From positions 62,001 through 126,000 of the forward strand of contig NZ_JALIRS010000004.1 in NCBI RefSeq assembly GCF_023337795.1: 64,000 bases of DNA, in the 5' to 3' direction. This DNA comes from Lysinibacillus sp. BPa_S21 (GTDB taxonomy: Bacteria; Bacillota; Bacilli; Bacillales_A; Planococcaceae). Shown here one piece after another: positions 27,773 to 38,531 of this stretch (positions within the stretch are counted from its first letter, which is position 1; the number at the start of each line of letters is the position of its first letter). Under the pieces are notes generated by a model. It did no database searches. It saw only the letters and a program-made list of their open reading frames with translations, and was not told the DNA's origin. Both the position numbers and the translations under genes were made by a program.

Positions 27773-28783
27773 ATGCAGGACTTAGAAACAATTGTTGAAC
27801 AAAAATGTGAGCAACTTTTACTAAAGGCCTATCATTTTGGTGCATCAGATTTATTATTAGTTCCAGAAAATGTGGGGTATCGTATTTATTTTCGAAAATA
27901 TGATAAGTTACTCCAAGCAGGGAAATTACCAAATGATCTTGCGGAACGAATGATTTCTTTTTATAAATTTTTAGCGGCATTAGATATTAGCGAGCGGCGC
28001 AAACCCCAAAGCGGCTCCTTTCAGAAAGCTATGGAACAAGATCGATATGCCTTTCGTGTCTCTACACTTCCCTCAGTATTTTTTAAAGAAAGTCTAATTA
28101 TCCGACTGCTTCTACAAAATCATGCATTCCCACTTACTTCCTTATCCTATTCCAAATATGCAGCAGACATGTTAATGGAATTAGTTAAACATCAACAAGG
28201 ACTTTTATGTTTTACAGGTGCAACAGGCTCTGGTAAGTCAACATCCTTATATTCCCTTATCGATTACTGTTCGAGAGAGCTGAATCGACATGTCATTTCA
28301 TTGGAGGACCCTGTAGAAAATAACCAGGCTAATCTTTTGCAGATTCAAGTAAATGAACGAGCTGGCGTTACATATGCTACAGGCTTAAAAGCTATTTTAC
28401 GCCATTCACCTGACGTTATTATGATTGGGGAGATACGTGATAAAGAGACTGCAAAAATTGCAATCGAAGCTTCATTAACCGGTCATTTAGTGGTCACGAC
28501 TATCCATGCCAAGGATTCGGTAAACTGCCTTTATCGATTTATTGATTTAGGTGTTTCAATAGAAGAACTTCGCCAAACAGTGGTAGGCATTGTTGCTCAA
28601 ACACTTTTTCAATCACCAATAATCCAGGAAGATCGCCGTGCATTGTTTGAAATATTAAGCGATGTTCATCTTCAAAGGGCTATCAAAGCAATTATGCAAA
28701 AAACTAGCTATGAGCTACCACATGATTTAACGCTTGCAGGTCAAAAAGAATTAATTGAGAGTCAGAACTATGCGAATACCTAA
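27773..28783 (+). CDS. comGA: competence pilus assembly ATPase ComGA
   Basis: 336-aa secretion/traffic ATPase that drives assembly of the DNA-uptake pilus. Walker A GATGSGKST, Asp box SLEDPVENNQ, Walker B DVIMIGEIRD and the His box VVTTIHAKDS are present. No N-terminal extension domain. ATG follows AGAGGGG. First gene of comGA-GB-GC-GD-GE-GF-GG; comGB overlaps its end. Confidence 0.95.
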   Translation: MQDLETIVEQKCEQLLLKAYHFGASDLLLVPENVGYRIYFRKYDKLLQAGKLPNDLAERMISFYKFLAALDISERRKPQSGSFQKAMEQDRYAFRVSTLPSVFFKESLIIRLLLQNHAFPLTSLSYSKYAADMLMELVKHQQGLLCFTGATGSGKSTSLYSLIDYCSRELNRHVISLEDPVENNQANLLQIQVNERAGVTYATGLKAILRHSPDVIMIGEIRDKETAKIAIEASLTGHLVVTTIHAKDSVNCLYRFIDLGVSIEELRQTVVGIVAQTLFQSPIIQEDRRALFEILSDVHLQRAIKAIMQKTSYELPHDLTLAGQKELIESQNYANT

Positions 28784-29843
28784 GTTTATTGAAAGGATTC
28801 GATTGGAGTACAAAAAAGCAACAAAATGGCGAGTAAAAGAGCAATCCCATTTTTTTGGTCGCTTAAGCGTGTTAATGCAGGAAGGTTATTTATTTTCACA
28901 GGCTATTGCTATTCTATTACCTCATCATGTTGAAGGGCATACAGAAATACAAAAGCTAGTCGATGACAAAATGAGGCAAGGTGTCGGTGTTTTAGGGATT
29001 TTTGAAATATTGCAAATTCCAAAACAGCATTTAGTAGCCATTACAGTTGCGGAAAAAAATGGGCATATGATTGAGACGTTAAACGGTGTGGCAAAGCAAA
29101 TAGCTTTAAGTGAAACGACAAAGAAAAAACTAACAAAGCTACTTTTATATCCAGTAGCTCTCATTTTGTTTTTGTTGCTACTGTTTTTCGTATTTCGCAC
29201 CATTTTCTTTCCAAATATAGAGAAAATGGTAACAAGTCGAACTACTGGGACAGAGGAGACAAGTATTGCTTTGTCAAAAGTATTGTTGCATCTCCCTGAT
29301 GCATTAATTGTTACAAGTATAGTGGTAATCTGTTGTACTTTGATTTTTTACTTTTTTCTCAAACGTCGTCCGATTTCTCGCCAGTTAAATATTATCTTAA
29401 AAATTCCGATAATTCAGATTTATTTACGAATGTCTTTGACGAGACAATTTGCTGCTTATTTAGGAAGTCTATTACAAAGTGGATTTTCATTACAGGCAAG
29501 TCTACAAATTTTAGAGGAACAACAACTTCAACCTTTTCTACAATATTTAGCACGAAGTATAAAAGAGCGTGTTGTTTTTGGTGATACGCTGACACAGGCT
29601 GTTCATTTGATGACAGTTTGGCAGAAGGATTTCTCTATATTTGTTGATCACGGTGAGCAAAGTGGCTATTTAGGAAAAGAGCTTATACTGTACAGCGAAT
29701 TATTGACAGAAAAGCAAGAGCAACTATTGCATAAAATCCTTGCATTTGTGCAACCAACCTTTTTTATCATTATTGCAATATGTATAGTTGCCGCCTATGT
29801 AAGTTTATTATTACCGATATATCACATGATTGAATTAGTATAG
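28770..29843 (+). CDS. comGB: competence pilus inner-membrane platform ComGB
   Basis: 357-aa GspF-type protein with two T2SF domains, each followed by membrane helices (ALILFLLLLFFVFRTIFFP; the last helix near the C-terminus). LSRQFAAYLGSLLQSGFSLQ marks the second domain. ATG 28770 lies 14 nt inside comGA; an upstream TTG at 28755 has no better RBS. Confidence 0.93.
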   Translation: MRIPKFIERIRLEYKKATKWRVKEQSHFFGRLSVLMQEGYLFSQAIAILLPHHVEGHTEIQKLVDDKMRQGVGVLGIFEILQIPKQHLVAITVAEKNGHMIETLNGVAKQIALSETTKKKLTKLLLYPVALILFLLLLFFVFRTIFFPNIEKMVTSRTTGTEETSIALSKVLLHLPDALIVTSIVVICCTLIFYFFLKRRPISRQLNIILKIPIIQIYLRMSLTRQFAAYLGSLLQSGFSLQASLQILEEQQLQPFLQYLARSIKERVVFGDTLTQAVHLMTVWQKDFSIFVDHGEQSGYLGKELILYSELLTEKQEQLLHKILAFVQPTFFIIIAICIVAAYVSLLLPIYHMIELV

Positions 29844-29853
29844 GAGGAAAATT

Positions 29854-30192
29854 ATGAAACATATAAAGAAACAAGCGGGTTTTACATTGATTGAAATGTT
29901 AATTGTGCTTTTAATTATTTCGGTTTTGATTTTAATTACAATCCCAAATGTAACGAAACATTTTGCCAGCGTCGATGAAAAGGGCTGTAAAGCGTATATT
30001 TCTATGGTACAGGGGCAAGTAGAGGCTTATCGAGTAGATTATATGGCTTATCCAACTATTAATGATTTAGTAACAAAAGGCTATTTAAAGAAGGATGAAA
30101 CGACCTGCCCTAATAAAGAAGAGATTATGATAACAAATGATGGCGAGGTTCGATTGGCGAAGGCCCCTTCTGATTCCGGTTCTGGTAACTGA
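29854..30192 (+). CDS. comGC: major competence pseudopilin ComGC
   Basis: 112 aa. The prepilin site is KQAGFTLIEML: ComC should cleave after Gly and methylate Phe, with Glu at +5. The hydrophobic helix follows. Two Cys (GCKAY and TTCPNKE) may form the intramolecular disulphide known for ComGC. RBS AGGAGG. Confidence 0.95.
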   Translation: MKHIKKQAGFTLIEMLIVLLIISVLILITIPNVTKHFASVDEKGCKAYISMVQGQVEAYRVDYMAYPTINDLVTKGYLKKDETTCPNKEEIMITNDGEVRLAKAPSDSGSGN

Positions 30193-30632
30193 TGGATGAT
30201 ATAAAAAGTGAGCGTGGTTACACGCTTATCGAAATATTAATTGTATTGTTTATTGTTATGTGTTTGTCAGCAATTGTCGTAAGGTATTCGGCAAAAGCAG
30301 CGGAAAATAGGGAGCTTGAGCAGTTTTTTACACAAATTCAATTAGATATACAATATATCCAAACTTATAGTATGGACCAAAGGGATTATATTTCGATAAA
30401 GTTTGAGAGTTCATCAAACAGATACATCATTAAAAAGGATATTTTTACAGAATTATTTGAACGATCTTTTCCGAAAGGGGTTGAGTTCTTGCCTTCTTCG
30501 AGTTCGATTAACACGATTATATACAACTTTAATGGAAACGTCATTACTCCAGGGACTCTTAGCTTTAAAACGCCCCAAGGTATAAAAAAAGTTGTCATTA
30601 CATTAGGACGAGGGAGATCGAGAGTTGAATGA
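30192..30632 (+). CDS. comGD: minor pseudopilin ComGD
   Basis: 146 aa, with prepilin motif ERGYTLIEILIVLF. The ATG overlaps the comGC stop by one base, so it is translationally coupled. A GspH/FimT-like globular part follows. Confidence 0.92.
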   Translation: MDDIKSERGYTLIEILIVLFIVMCLSAIVVRYSAKAAENRELEQFFTQIQLDIQYIQTYSMDQRDYISIKFESSSNRYIIKKDIFTELFERSFPKGVEFLPSSSSINTIIYNFNGNVITPGTLSFKTPQGIKKVVITLGRGRSRVE

Positions 30633-30942
30633 ATCTGGTTTTTCATTTGTAGAAACGATTTTATCAGTAGTCATTGTTATGTTATTATGCATGACATTAA
30701 TACCTATTAGTTACACTATGAAAACGACTCTTTACAACAAGAAGTTAGAGGTAATTGCAGCTGAAACCGCCTATGAAGGTTTAAAGCAATACCGCTATTT
30801 ACAGCAAACGGAAGGAACTAAAACTATTGAGAATGTCAATTTTCGATGGTTTATGAACGAACAGGGGATATGTGTTAGTTTTCAAAATACGCGAGAATTA
30901 CGCAAAAAATGTATACAACAGACAGGAGAAGTCGATGAATGA
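30625..30942 (+). CDS. comGE: minor pseudopilin ComGE
   Basis: 105 aa with the N-terminal prepilin-like segment ESGFSFVETILSVVIVML. TTG start behind GGGAG, overlapping comGD by 8 nt. Order and size fit ComGE. Confidence 0.85.
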   Translation: MNESGFSFVETILSVVIVMLLCMTLIPISYTMKTTLYNKKLEVIAAETAYEGLKQYRYLQQTEGTKTIENVNFRWFMNEQGICVSFQNTRELRKKCIQQTGEVDE

Positions 30943-31360
30943 GCGAGGCTATACATTATTAGAAGCGTTGTTTCAATTAGTTGTTTATGTGCTTATTGCC
31001 CATCTTGCTGTGTTCATTATGCTATGGTTTGCTGAAATGAAAACAACGGTATTATCTGATGAACAGTCAAAGTGGGAGCTTTTTGTTTATGATTTGAATT
31101 TGTATTTCAATGATCTTTCATCATTTACGATTCGAAATGATCAAAAGAGAATAACCTTTCAGACTGCAGATACTATCCATAATATTGATTGTTATAGCAA
31201 TATTATTCGTGATCAAGTAAATGGTGGTCATGTACCTATGCTGATTGGTATTAATCAATGCCGGTTCATATATGAAGAAGATATGGTAACAGTAGCGGTT
31301 GAACTTCCGAGTGGTATTAAAAAGGAGCGGTCTTTCTATGTTCCAGTTAATGAAAAATGA
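30935..31360 (+). CDS. comGF: competence protein ComGF
   Basis: 141 aa starting MNERGYTLLEALFQLVVYVL, a prepilin-type N-terminus. ATG 30935 lies 9 nt after AGGAG; the longer frame from 30872 runs inside comGE without an RBS. Overlaps comGE by 8 nt. Confidence 0.87.
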   Translation: MNERGYTLLEALFQLVVYVLIAHLAVFIMLWFAEMKTTVLSDEQSKWELFVYDLNLYFNDLSSFTIRNDQKRITFQTADTIHNIDCYSNIIRDQVNGGHVPMLIGINQCRFIYEEDMVTVAVELPSGIKKERSFYVPVNEK

Positions 31361-31538
31361 CAGAGGGGCTATTTTTTTAATCGCAATTGCATTATTATTT
31401 TTTGTAACTACTTTTGTTCTTACGTATTGTACGTCTTATGAGGTTCAGTTTCGAACATATGATGGCATAGAAAAGCTGAATGTTCGAGCTACGATAAATT
31501 TATTAGGACAAATTTTGTCAGACAGTGTAGAATCGTAG
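31338..31538 (+). CDS. comGG: competence protein ComGG, short form
   Basis: 66 aa starting MFQLMKNDRGAIFLIAIALL, a pilin-like N-terminus. ATG 31338 is 9 nt after AGGAG and overlaps comGF. Bacillus ComGG is about 120 aa, so this product is roughly half length. The frame closes cleanly 19 nt before aroK and I see no continuing frame, so it may be a natural short form or a truncation. Confidence 0.7.
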   Translation: MFQLMKNDRGAIFLIAIALLFFVTTFVLTYCTSYEVQFRTYDGIEKLNVRATINLLGQILSDSVES

Positions 31539-31557
31539 TTATAAGAAGGTGATTCGA

Positions 31558-32076
31558 ATGCGAAAAATATATTTAGTTGGCTTTATGGGCTGCGGAAAAA
31601 GTGCGTTAGGAAGACGTTTAAGCTATTTGTTAAAGATGCCATATTATGATATGGATCGTGAAATTGTTAGGCAGCAAGGTATGACAATTCCACAGATATT
31701 TGAAAAGTACGGAGAAGCACGTTTTCGAGAAATAGAAACAGAATTTTTGAAAAAATTCCGAGACGAAGCCTGTATTATTTCAACTGGTGGTGGAGTTGCG
31801 GTGAATGCTGAAAATCGAAAAATAATGAGACGCAGTGGACTCGTATTTTTCTTAGATGCGACATTCGAAGATATTTACAAACGAATACAGCATGATCCAA
31901 ACAGGCCAATTGTACAGAGTTCAACGAAAGAGGAGCTAGAGAAGCTGTATCATTACAGAAGAAAGTTCTATCGTGAGGCAGGACATATACAAGTTTTAAC
32001 AGAGGGTAGAACAATCCGTCAAATTCTTGAGTATTTAGTATTCCAAGTTAAAAGGTTAAAAGGCGAACTATTGTAG
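31558..32076 (+). CDS. aroK: shikimate kinase
   Basis: 172 aa. Walker A GFMGCGKSALG (residues 8-18), the shikimate-binding Asp in YYDMDREIV, RFREIETEFL, and STGGGVAV. Phosphorylates shikimate in the chorismate pathway. ATG 31558 follows AGAAGGTG. Its place directly after comGG is the B. subtilis arrangement. Confidence 0.93.
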   Translation: MRKIYLVGFMGCGKSALGRRLSYLLKMPYYDMDREIVRQQGMTIPQIFEKYGEARFREIETEFLKKFRDEACIISTGGGVAVNAENRKIMRRSGLVFFLDATFEDIYKRIQHDPNRPIVQSSTKEELEKLYHYRRKFYREAGHIQVLTEGRTIRQILEYLVFQVKRLKGELL

Positions 32077-32221
32077 ATTTGTGTAAAAAGAATGTTCGTG
32101 TTTTATTATAATTTAAAAAATGATTGCCTTTTCAATGTGATTAATGTTAGGATATAGACAAATAAGTAACTAAATGTTCATTGAATACTAAATAGTACCA
32201 AGATGAATCTTGGGCGGATGA

Positions 32222-32451
32222 TTGTACGGGGAGAGCACGTGTAGACGTCACCGAAGGAGCAAATAGCAAAATGTTATGAATCTCTCAGGTAAAAGGACTC
32301 GTATAAGACGCAACTCTGGAGAGAGCTGTGGTACAACAGCCACCAAAGGGGAAAGCCGGCTGATTGGCATTGAAGGTATGCGAGCCAGTCTGGTGTAACT
32401 TTCAGGTTTAAGGACAGAGAATCCCGAAAAGGGGTTCGTCTGTCTTTTTTT
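32222..32451 (+). ncRNA. tandem glycine riboswitch (gcvT leader)
   Basis: Aptamer 1 runs from about 32228 (GGGGAGAGCAC ... CACCGAAGGAGCAAA ... ATCTCTCAGGTAAAAGGACTC). Aptamer 2 follows (CTGGAGAGAGC ... CCACCAAAGGGGAAAGCC ... ACTTTCAGGTTTAAGGACAG). A terminator (GACAGA ... TCTGTC + TTTTTT) ends at 32451. Glycine binding should prevent termination and switch on the glycine cleavage operon. Confidence 0.95.
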
Positions 32452-32584
32452 TGTGTCAAAATGTCTTACCTATAGTTGATGGTTTATCTTTAATGGATGA
32501 ACTAACATGGAAAGCATGACTGTACAGATAAAAAACAGACGAACTACTACCAGTAAAAAATGAAACTGTAAGGGGGCAAAAACA

Positions 32585-33688
32585 ATGACGAATGAATTAA
32601 AACGTACACCTCTATTTGAAGAATACGCAAAGCATAATGGTAAAACAATTGACTTTGGTGGGTGGGAATTACCAGTGCAATTCTCTTCTATTAAAGAAGA
32701 GCATGACGCAGTACGTAATCGTGCTGGCTTATTTGATGTTTCACATATGGGTGAAATTTTAGTAACTGGACCTGATTCATTAAAATTTTTACAAAATCTT
32801 TTGACAAATGATATTTCAAAAATTGCAACAGGTCAAGCGCAATATAATGCAATGTGCTATGAAGATGGTGGTGTTGTCGATGATTTATTAACGTATAAAT
32901 TAGCAGATAATCATTATTTATTGTGCGTCAATGCAGCAAATATTGAAAAAGATTATGACTGGATGATGGAAAATCAACATCAATATGATGTGACAATCGA
33001 CAATCAATCAGATGCATATGCACAAATTGCCCTTCAAGGTCCATTAGCAGAAGAGGTTCTTCAAACATTAACAGATACTGATTTACAAACGATTAAATAC
33101 TTCCGTTTCCAAGCAGATGTTGAAGTTGCAGGACATAAAGCATTAGTATCTCGTAGCGGTTACACAGGAGAAGATGGTTTTGAACTATACGGCTCTCCGG
33201 AAGATATTAAAGCATTATGGAGTAAAATCTTGGATGCTGGAAAAGACAAAGGTGTTGTTCCAGCAGGTTTAGGCTGCCGTGATACACTTCGTTTTGAAGC
33301 AGGTCTTCCATTATATGGGCAAGAGTTATCAGCGACAATTTCACCTCTTGAGGCTGGTATCGGTTTTGCTGTGAAGTTAAATAAAGAGGATTTTAATGGT
33401 CATGATGCATTAGTGGCACAAAAAGAAGGTGGACTGTCACGTAAAATTGTAGGCATTGAAATGATCGATAAAGGAATTCCTCGTCATGGCTACAAAGTGT
33501 TTAAGGATGGTAAGGAAATCGGTGAAGTGACAACAGGTACACAGCTTCCTTCCTCTAAACGTAATGTTGGTCACGCCTTAATTGACAGTCAATTCGCAAC
33601 TATCGGAACTGAACTGGAAATTGAAATTCGTGGTAAGCACTTAAAAGTAGTAACAGTAGAAACACCGTTTTACAAGCGTTCAAAATAA
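32585..33688 (+). CDS. gcvT: glycine cleavage system T protein (aminomethyltransferase)
   Basis: 367 aa. Transfers the methylene of glycine from the lipoyl-H protein to tetrahydrofolate, releasing ammonia. Folate-site features: [24 protein letters not shown] and the C-terminal beta barrel with [23 protein letters not shown] follows AAGGGGG. First gene after the glycine riboswitch. Confidence 0.96.
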   Translation: MTNELKRTPLFEEYAKHNGKTIDFGGWELPVQFSSIKEEHDAVRNRAGLFDVSHMGEILVTGPDSLKFLQNLLTNDISKIATGQAQYNAMCYEDGGVVDDLLTYKLADNHYLLCVNAANIEKDYDWMMENQHQYDVTIDNQSDAYAQIALQGPLAEEVLQTLTDTDLQTIKYFRFQADVEVAGHKALVSRSGYTGEDGFELYGSPEDIKALWSKILDAGKDKGVVPAGLGCRDTLRFEAGLPLYGQELSATISPLEAGIGFAVKLNKEDFNGHDALVAQKEGGLSRKIVGIEMIDKGIPRHGYKVFKDGKEIGEVTTGTQLPSSKRNVGHALIDSQFATIGTELEIEIRGKHLKVVTVETPFYKRSK

Positions 33689-33713
33689 TAGTTGAAAAGA
33701 GGGACCTACATTT

Positions 33714-35060
33714 ATGAAACATCGTTATTTACCAATGACGGAACAAGATAAACAAGAAATGTTAGACGTAATCGGTGTATCCTCAGTTGATGAGTTATTT
33801 GGGGATATTCCAGAAAAAGTACGTTTTAAAGGCCTATATGATATTAAAGATGCAAAATCTGAATCAGCTTTATTAAAAGAATTAACGGCACTTGCCGCGA
33901 AAAATAAAGATACAAATGCTAACGTATCATTTTTAGGTGCAGGCGTATACAACCACTATAAACCAATTATCGTAGACCATGTTATTTCTCGCTCAGAGTT
34001 TTATACAGCGTATACTCCATATCAACCAGAAATTTCACAAGGGGAATTACAAGCAATTTTTGAATTCCAAACGATGATTGCAGAGCTTACAGGTATGGAT
34101 CTTGCAAACTCTTCTATGTATGATGGTGGAACAGCATTAGCTGAAGCAGGTATGCTTGCAGCTGGGCATACACGTCGTAAGAAAATTTTAGTATCTGAAA
34201 CGGTTCATCCTGAGTATCGCGATGTCGTTGCTACATATGCATATGGTCAATCCATTGAAATTGTTACTGTTCCACATAAAGATGGTGTGACAGATGTAGA
34301 AGCTTTGAAAGAGCAAATTGATGACAATACAGCAGCTGTAATTGCACAATATCCTAACTTCTTTGGTCAGATAGAGGACTTACAAGTAATTGGCGATATT
34401 GCACATGAGGCAAAAAGTCTATTTGTCGTATCTTCAAACCCACTTTCACTTGGGGTTTTAACACCTCCTGGTAAGCTAGGTGCTGATATTTGTGTAGGGG
34501 ACGCACAAGTTTTCGGTATTTCTGAAGCATTCGGTGGTCCGCACTGTGGTTTCTTTGCAGTAACAACGAAACTAATGCGTAAAGTTCCAGGTCGTCTTGT
34601 TGGTGAAACAGTAGATGGTGAAGGTCGTCGTGGTTATGTTTTAACATTGCAAGCCCGTGAACAACATATCCGTCGTGATAAGGCAACATCAAATATTTGT
34701 TCGAACCAAGCGCTTCTTGCACTTGCTGCTTCTGTCGCAATGACTGCCCTAGGTAAGCAAGGTGTTCGTGAAATGGCTATGCAAAATATCGCGAAAACTC
34801 GCTATGCTAAAAATGCCTTTGAAGCGGCGGGCTTCACAGTAGCATTCCAAGGTGCACACTTTAACGAAATCGTTGTGAAAACAAATAAATGTGTGAAAGA
34901 AATTAATAAAGGCTTAATTGATAAAGGTATCATCGGTGGTTATCCTTTAAGTCAAACATATGACTCTCTTAAAAATCACGTGCTAATTGCTGTAACAGAA
35001 TTACGCACGAAGGAAGAAATTGATGCACTAGTTGCAGAAATGGGGGCTCTTAATGCATAA
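33714..35060 (+). CDS. gcvPA: glycine dehydrogenase (decarboxylating) subunit 1
   Basis: 448 aa, the N-terminal half of the split P protein. Family hallmarks: [57 protein letters not shown] and [20 protein letters not shown]. Works with gcvPB to decarboxylate glycine. RBS AGAGGGA. Confidence 0.96.
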   Translation: MKHRYLPMTEQDKQEMLDVIGVSSVDELFGDIPEKVRFKGLYDIKDAKSESALLKELTALAAKNKDTNANVSFLGAGVYNHYKPIIVDHVISRSEFYTAYTPYQPEISQGELQAIFEFQTMIAELTGMDLANSSMYDGGTALAEAGMLAAGHTRRKKILVSETVHPEYRDVVATYAYGQSIEIVTVPHKDGVTDVEALKEQIDDNTAAVIAQYPNFFGQIEDLQVIGDIAHEAKSLFVVSSNPLSLGVLTPPGKLGADICVGDAQVFGISEAFGGPHCGFFAVTTKLMRKVPGRLVGETVDGEGRRGYVLTLQAREQHIRRDKATSNICSNQALLALAASVAMTALGKQGVREMAMQNIAKTRYAKNAFEAAGFTVAFQGAHFNEIVVKTNKCVKEINKGLIDKGIIGGYPLSQTYDSLKNHVLIAVTELRTKEEIDALVAEMGALNA

Positions 35061-36516
35061 CGAAAATCAATCACTCATTTTTGAAATTTCCAAAGAAGGT
35101 CGCGTAGGCTACAGCTTAGAAGCACTTGATGTACCAGAGGTAGATCTTGCAGATTTACTTCCAGCAAACTTAGTACGTGCGGAAGCGGCGGAATTACCAG
35201 AGGTTTCTGAGCTTGATATTATGCGTCACTATACTGCACTTTCTCGTCGAAACCACGGTGTAGATTCAGGCTTCTACCCTCTTGGCTCTTGTACGATGAA
35301 ATATAATCCTAAAATTAATGAGGCTGTTGCACGAATTTCTGGTTTTGCCAATGTTCACCCATTACAGGATGAATCAACTGTTCAAGGTGCAATGGAGCTT
35401 CTTTATGATCTACAAACTTCATTAGTTGAAATTACAGGTATGGATGAAGTGACATTACAACCAGCGGCAGGTGCACATGGTGAATGGACAGCATTAATGA
35501 TGATTCGTGCCTTCCATGAGGCAAACGGTGAAGGTCATCGTAATAAAGTGATTGTTCCTGACTCTGCTCACGGTACGAACCCAGCATCGGCAACTGTTGC
35601 AGGCTTTGAAACTATCACTGTTAAATCAGATGAAAATGGTTTAGTAGATATTGAGGATTTACGCAAAGTAGTTGGTGCTGATACAGCTGCATTAATGCTA
35701 ACAAATCCAAATACACTTGGTCTATTTGAAGAAAACATTATCGAAATGGCAGAGCTTATTCACTCTGTTGGCGGTAAAGTATACTATGACGGTGCTAACT
35801 TAAACGCAGTTATGAGTAAAGCACGTCCTGGTGATATGGGCTTTGACTGCGTCCACTTAAATTTACACAAAACATTTACAGGTCCTCACGGTGGCGGTGG
35901 CCCTGGTTCAGGTCCAGTAGGTGTAAAAGCAGATTTAATTCCATTCCTGCCAAAACCAGTTTTAGTAAGAACGGAGGAAGGAACATATCACTTCGATTAC
36001 GACCGTCCACAATCAATCGGACGTGTTAAACCTTACTACGGTAACTTTGGAATCAACGTACGAGCATACACTTATATCCGTACAATGGGTCCAGATGGCT
36101 TAAAAGCTGTAACAGAATACGCTGTACTAAACGCAAACTATATGATGCGTCGCTTAGAGCCATTCTACGATCTACCATATAACCGTCATTGTAAGCATGA
36201 ATTTGTATTATCAGGTCGTCGTCAAAAGAAACTTGGCGTTCGTACTTTAGATATCGCAAAACGTCTGTTAGACTTTGGCTACCATCCACCAACAACTTAC
36301 TTCCCATTAAATGTGGAAGAGGCATTAATGATCGAGCCAACAGAAACAGAATCTAAAGAAACATTAGATGCATTCTGCGATGTAATGATTCAAATTGCAA
36401 AAGAAGCAGAAGAAAATCCATCAATCGTACAAGAAGCACCGCATACTACAGTCGTATCTCGCTTAGACGAAACACGCGCTGCTCGTACACCTGTGCTACG
36501 TTACCAAAAAGCATAA
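35053..36516 (+). CDS. gcvPB: glycine dehydrogenase (decarboxylating) subunit 2
   Basis: 487 aa, the PLP-binding half of P protein. The Schiff-base lysine lies in [42 protein letters not shown] and [12 protein letters not shown] are also typical. ATG 35053 overlaps the gcvPA stop by 8 nt, giving translational coupling. H protein and lipoyl enzymes are not in this operon, though lipM lies 18 kb downstream. Confidence 0.96.
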   Translation: MHNENQSLIFEISKEGRVGYSLEALDVPEVDLADLLPANLVRAEAAELPEVSELDIMRHYTALSRRNHGVDSGFYPLGSCTMKYNPKINEAVARISGFANVHPLQDESTVQGAMELLYDLQTSLVEITGMDEVTLQPAAGAHGEWTALMMIRAFHEANGEGHRNKVIVPDSAHGTNPASATVAGFETITVKSDENGLVDIEDLRKVVGADTAALMLTNPNTLGLFEENIIEMAELIHSVGGKVYYDGANLNAVMSKARPGDMGFDCVHLNLHKTFTGPHGGGGPGSGPVGVKADLIPFLPKPVLVRTEEGTYHFDYDRPQSIGRVKPYYGNFGINVRAYTYIRTMGPDGLKAVTEYAVLNANYMMRRLEPFYDLPYNRHCKHEFVLSGRRQKKLGVRTLDIAKRLLDFGYHPPTTYFPLNVEEALMIEPTETESKETLDAFCDVMIQIAKEAEENPSIVQEAPHTTVVSRLDETRAARTPVLRYQKA

Positions 36517-36527
36517 ATAACTACTAG

Positions 36528-36563
36528 AAGGCGTCCAATGAGTTTGTTGGGCGTCTTTTTTTA
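36528..36563 (+). terminator. gcv operon terminator
   Basis: AAGGCGTCCAA / TTGGGCGTCTT with a G-T wobble, followed by TTTTT. Confidence 0.85.
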
Positions 36564-36636
36564 TTATTTTGGGGGCATTTTAAATGCAATAGATGCGGAT
36601 TCAATTTAGGCGGAATGTAGATTAGGCTCTCAGAAA

Positions 36637-36726
36637 ATGGATAGAAGAAGTAGGGCCTAATAGGACCTGCAGAGTGCGGATAGCACTGTCAAAGTGATGG
36701 ATAGAACTAAAAAATCATGGATAAAA
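36637..36726. repeat. decayed GGATAG satellite
   Basis: Four spaced units: ATGGATAGAAG (36637), GCGGATAGCA (36676), ATGGATAGAAC (36697), ATGGATAAAAC (36717). Spacing is 20-40 nt. The rest of 36564-36755 has no gene. Confidence 0.4.
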
Positions 36727-36755
36727 CCATACGTTACTATTTTAAAGTTCAAAGT

Positions 36756-36781
36756 AAGGGGCTACCTAATTGTAGCCCCTT
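36756..36781 (-). terminator. terminator of the DUF418 gene
   Basis: AAGGGGCTAC / GTAGCCCCTT, a perfect 10-bp stem with a 6-nt loop. Weak T run on the minus strand. Confidence 0.65.
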
Positions 36782-36832
36782 AGTTCTATAGAGAAGAATC
36801 CAAATTTATCGAGAAATTCCTAATTGCCCTAC

Positions 36833-38062
36833 CTATGCATTTTCAGATTCCTTGTTAATACCTAAATAAGTAAATGACCTCCAAATATATTCTAATGGTC
36901 CGTAGCGGAATTTGGATAGCCAAAGCTTACTAAAAATCACTTGGAAAACAAAAATGACAATAGCGATGATGATGGCTGTCGTTAAGTGGAGTTTTCCGTA
37001 TACGCCAAATGCAAATGGTCCAAATAACAATGTACAAATGATAGATTGGCCGATATAGTTTGTGAAGGCCATTCTTCCAGGGAACGCTAACCACTGTAAA
37101 ACTTTCTTCCCTTTAACCGTGTGATAAATAAAGATCAAACTAATAGCATAAAAGATTGTTAGGAGTGGTGAGCTAATAGATTGAACAGCTGAAAAGTTTT
37201 CTAAAAGGAAAGGTAATATCCAGCACAATATTCCACCAAAAATCAATGTTAGTAACCATATAATGAAAAAGCCTTTTCGATATTCCTCGAAACGATGAAT
37301 CCATTTTTTCTTCGCAACAGCTGCTCCGAATAAGAACATTAGTAAGTACGGAAGATTTGTAAATAAATATAATATAGGGTTTCCTAGAGAAAGAACATAT
37401 AGTCCATTACGCATTGTATAAAAAGTTCTTTCCATAAAATTAGCATTCATTAATTCTTGAAAACTCCCATTTTGATGGGCATCTATCGTTAATTGCATAA
37501 GTTGATGACTTTCCTCTGACATGGTCATTGACATCATCGTAGAATCGGAGAATAGAGCTCCTAACGTTACTAATCCAAAAAGCAAGCTATATAAAGTTAG
37601 GCTAATGATTAACATAGCATTAGGTTTTAACTTATGCATGAAAAGGAGTAATAACCCTAAGATTGCATAGTCTGTTAAAATATCCCCAAACCAAATGAAA
37701 TATGCATGGATACAACCGAAAATAAATAATGCAATAAGTCGTCTAAAATAAATTCCCCAAAAGTTTAGTTGCTTTGCAGCGGCTCTTTCCTGCATAATGA
37801 CCATTCCAAAACCGAACAGCATAGAAAACAGCATAACAAATTTCCCATCGATAAACATAGAAAGAATAGTATGAACTGTAAAATCGGCTTGATTCCAAAA
37901 AGAAGTCCATTCATTTTTAAAACTTAGATCTTCTTGCATATAAGCCGGATAAAGGAACCAAACAATATTGGCTAATATAATTCCTAATAATGCGAATCCC
38001 CTTAATACATCGAGTGTTTCAATCCGCTCATTAGCAGCTATGGGTGAAAGCTTATGCTTCAT
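36833..38062 (-). CDS. DUF418 (YeiB-type) membrane protein
   Basis: 409 aa with about ten membrane helices. N-terminal ERIETLDVLRGFALLGIILANI is the acyltransferase-3/heparan-acetyltransferase-like motif of this family, and the C-terminal half is DUF418 (RMAFTNYIGQSIICTLLF, FRYGPLEYIWRSFTY). A role in acyl transfer across the membrane is proposed for relatives but unproven. It is a single gene with its own terminator, the first clearly accessory gene after gcv. Confidence 0.85.
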   Translation of the reverse strand: MKHKLSPIAANERIETLDVLRGFALLGIILANIVWFLYPAYMQEDLSFKNEWTSFWNQADFTVHTILSMFIDGKFVMLFSMLFGFGMVIMQERAAAKQLNFWGIYFRRLIALFIFGCIHAYFIWFGDILTDYAILGLLLLFMHKLKPNAMLIISLTLYSLLFGLVTLGALFSDSTMMSMTMSEESHQLMQLTIDAHQNGSFQELMNANFMERTFYTMRNGLYVLSLGNPILYLFTNLPYLLMFLFGAAVAKKKWIHRFEEYRKGFFIIWLLTLIFGGILCWILPFLLENFSAVQSISSPLLTIFYAISLIFIYHTVKGKKVLQWLAFPGRMAFTNYIGQSIICTLLFGPFAFGVYGKLHLTTAIIIAIVIFVFQVIFSKLWLSKFRYGPLEYIWRSFTYLGINKESENA

Positions 38063-38379
38063 AAAATCATCCTTTTTATTTTTATTGTTCTTTCAACAAG
38101 TCTCTACGTTGTTGAAAAAACTTTGCTAATGACACTTTAAATTATAATTATCAGGATTTTATAAGGGGATACAGGAAAAAAATATGGAACATCTATAAAA
38201 ATAAATTCTTCTTTCTTCATCCATTTGAGTGAACGAGAAGAATCGAAACTGATATAGTTCTGTTGAATTTATTGACAGAAATTCATAAAGTGGATGAGGC
38301 GAAGTATTACGAAAATTAGTATGTTTTGCGGAAAATGATACATAATCTATTATTTTTTAGCGATTAATAGAAAATTCTG

Positions 38380-38407
38380 TTGATTAAATGTAAAGTGATA
38401 GTATAAT
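38380..38407 (+). promoter_or_regulatory. candidate sigma-A promoter of comX-comP
   Basis: TTGATT (-35) and TATAAT (-10) with a 16-bp spacer, 125 nt upstream of the comX ATG. The rest of the 38063-38531 gap shows no gene. A short lysine-rich open stretch with an internal stop around 38271-38360 might be a relic, but this cannot be supported. Confidence 0.55.
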
Positions 38408-38531
38408 GAAGGTGTAGTTACATTTATGGTTATTAATTCCTTGTAAAATATTTGGTAAATATAAGTTGACGCTCGATGTTATGAGTATCCAGAAAGTGTA
38501 ACTATAAAAACTAATGAAATGAGGAGATTTT

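Noticed and set aside
38063..38531. Remnant of comQ upstream of comX
   Set aside because: A short lysine-rich stretch around 38271-38360 is open apart from one stop, but it carries none of the Asp-rich prenyl-synthase motifs.
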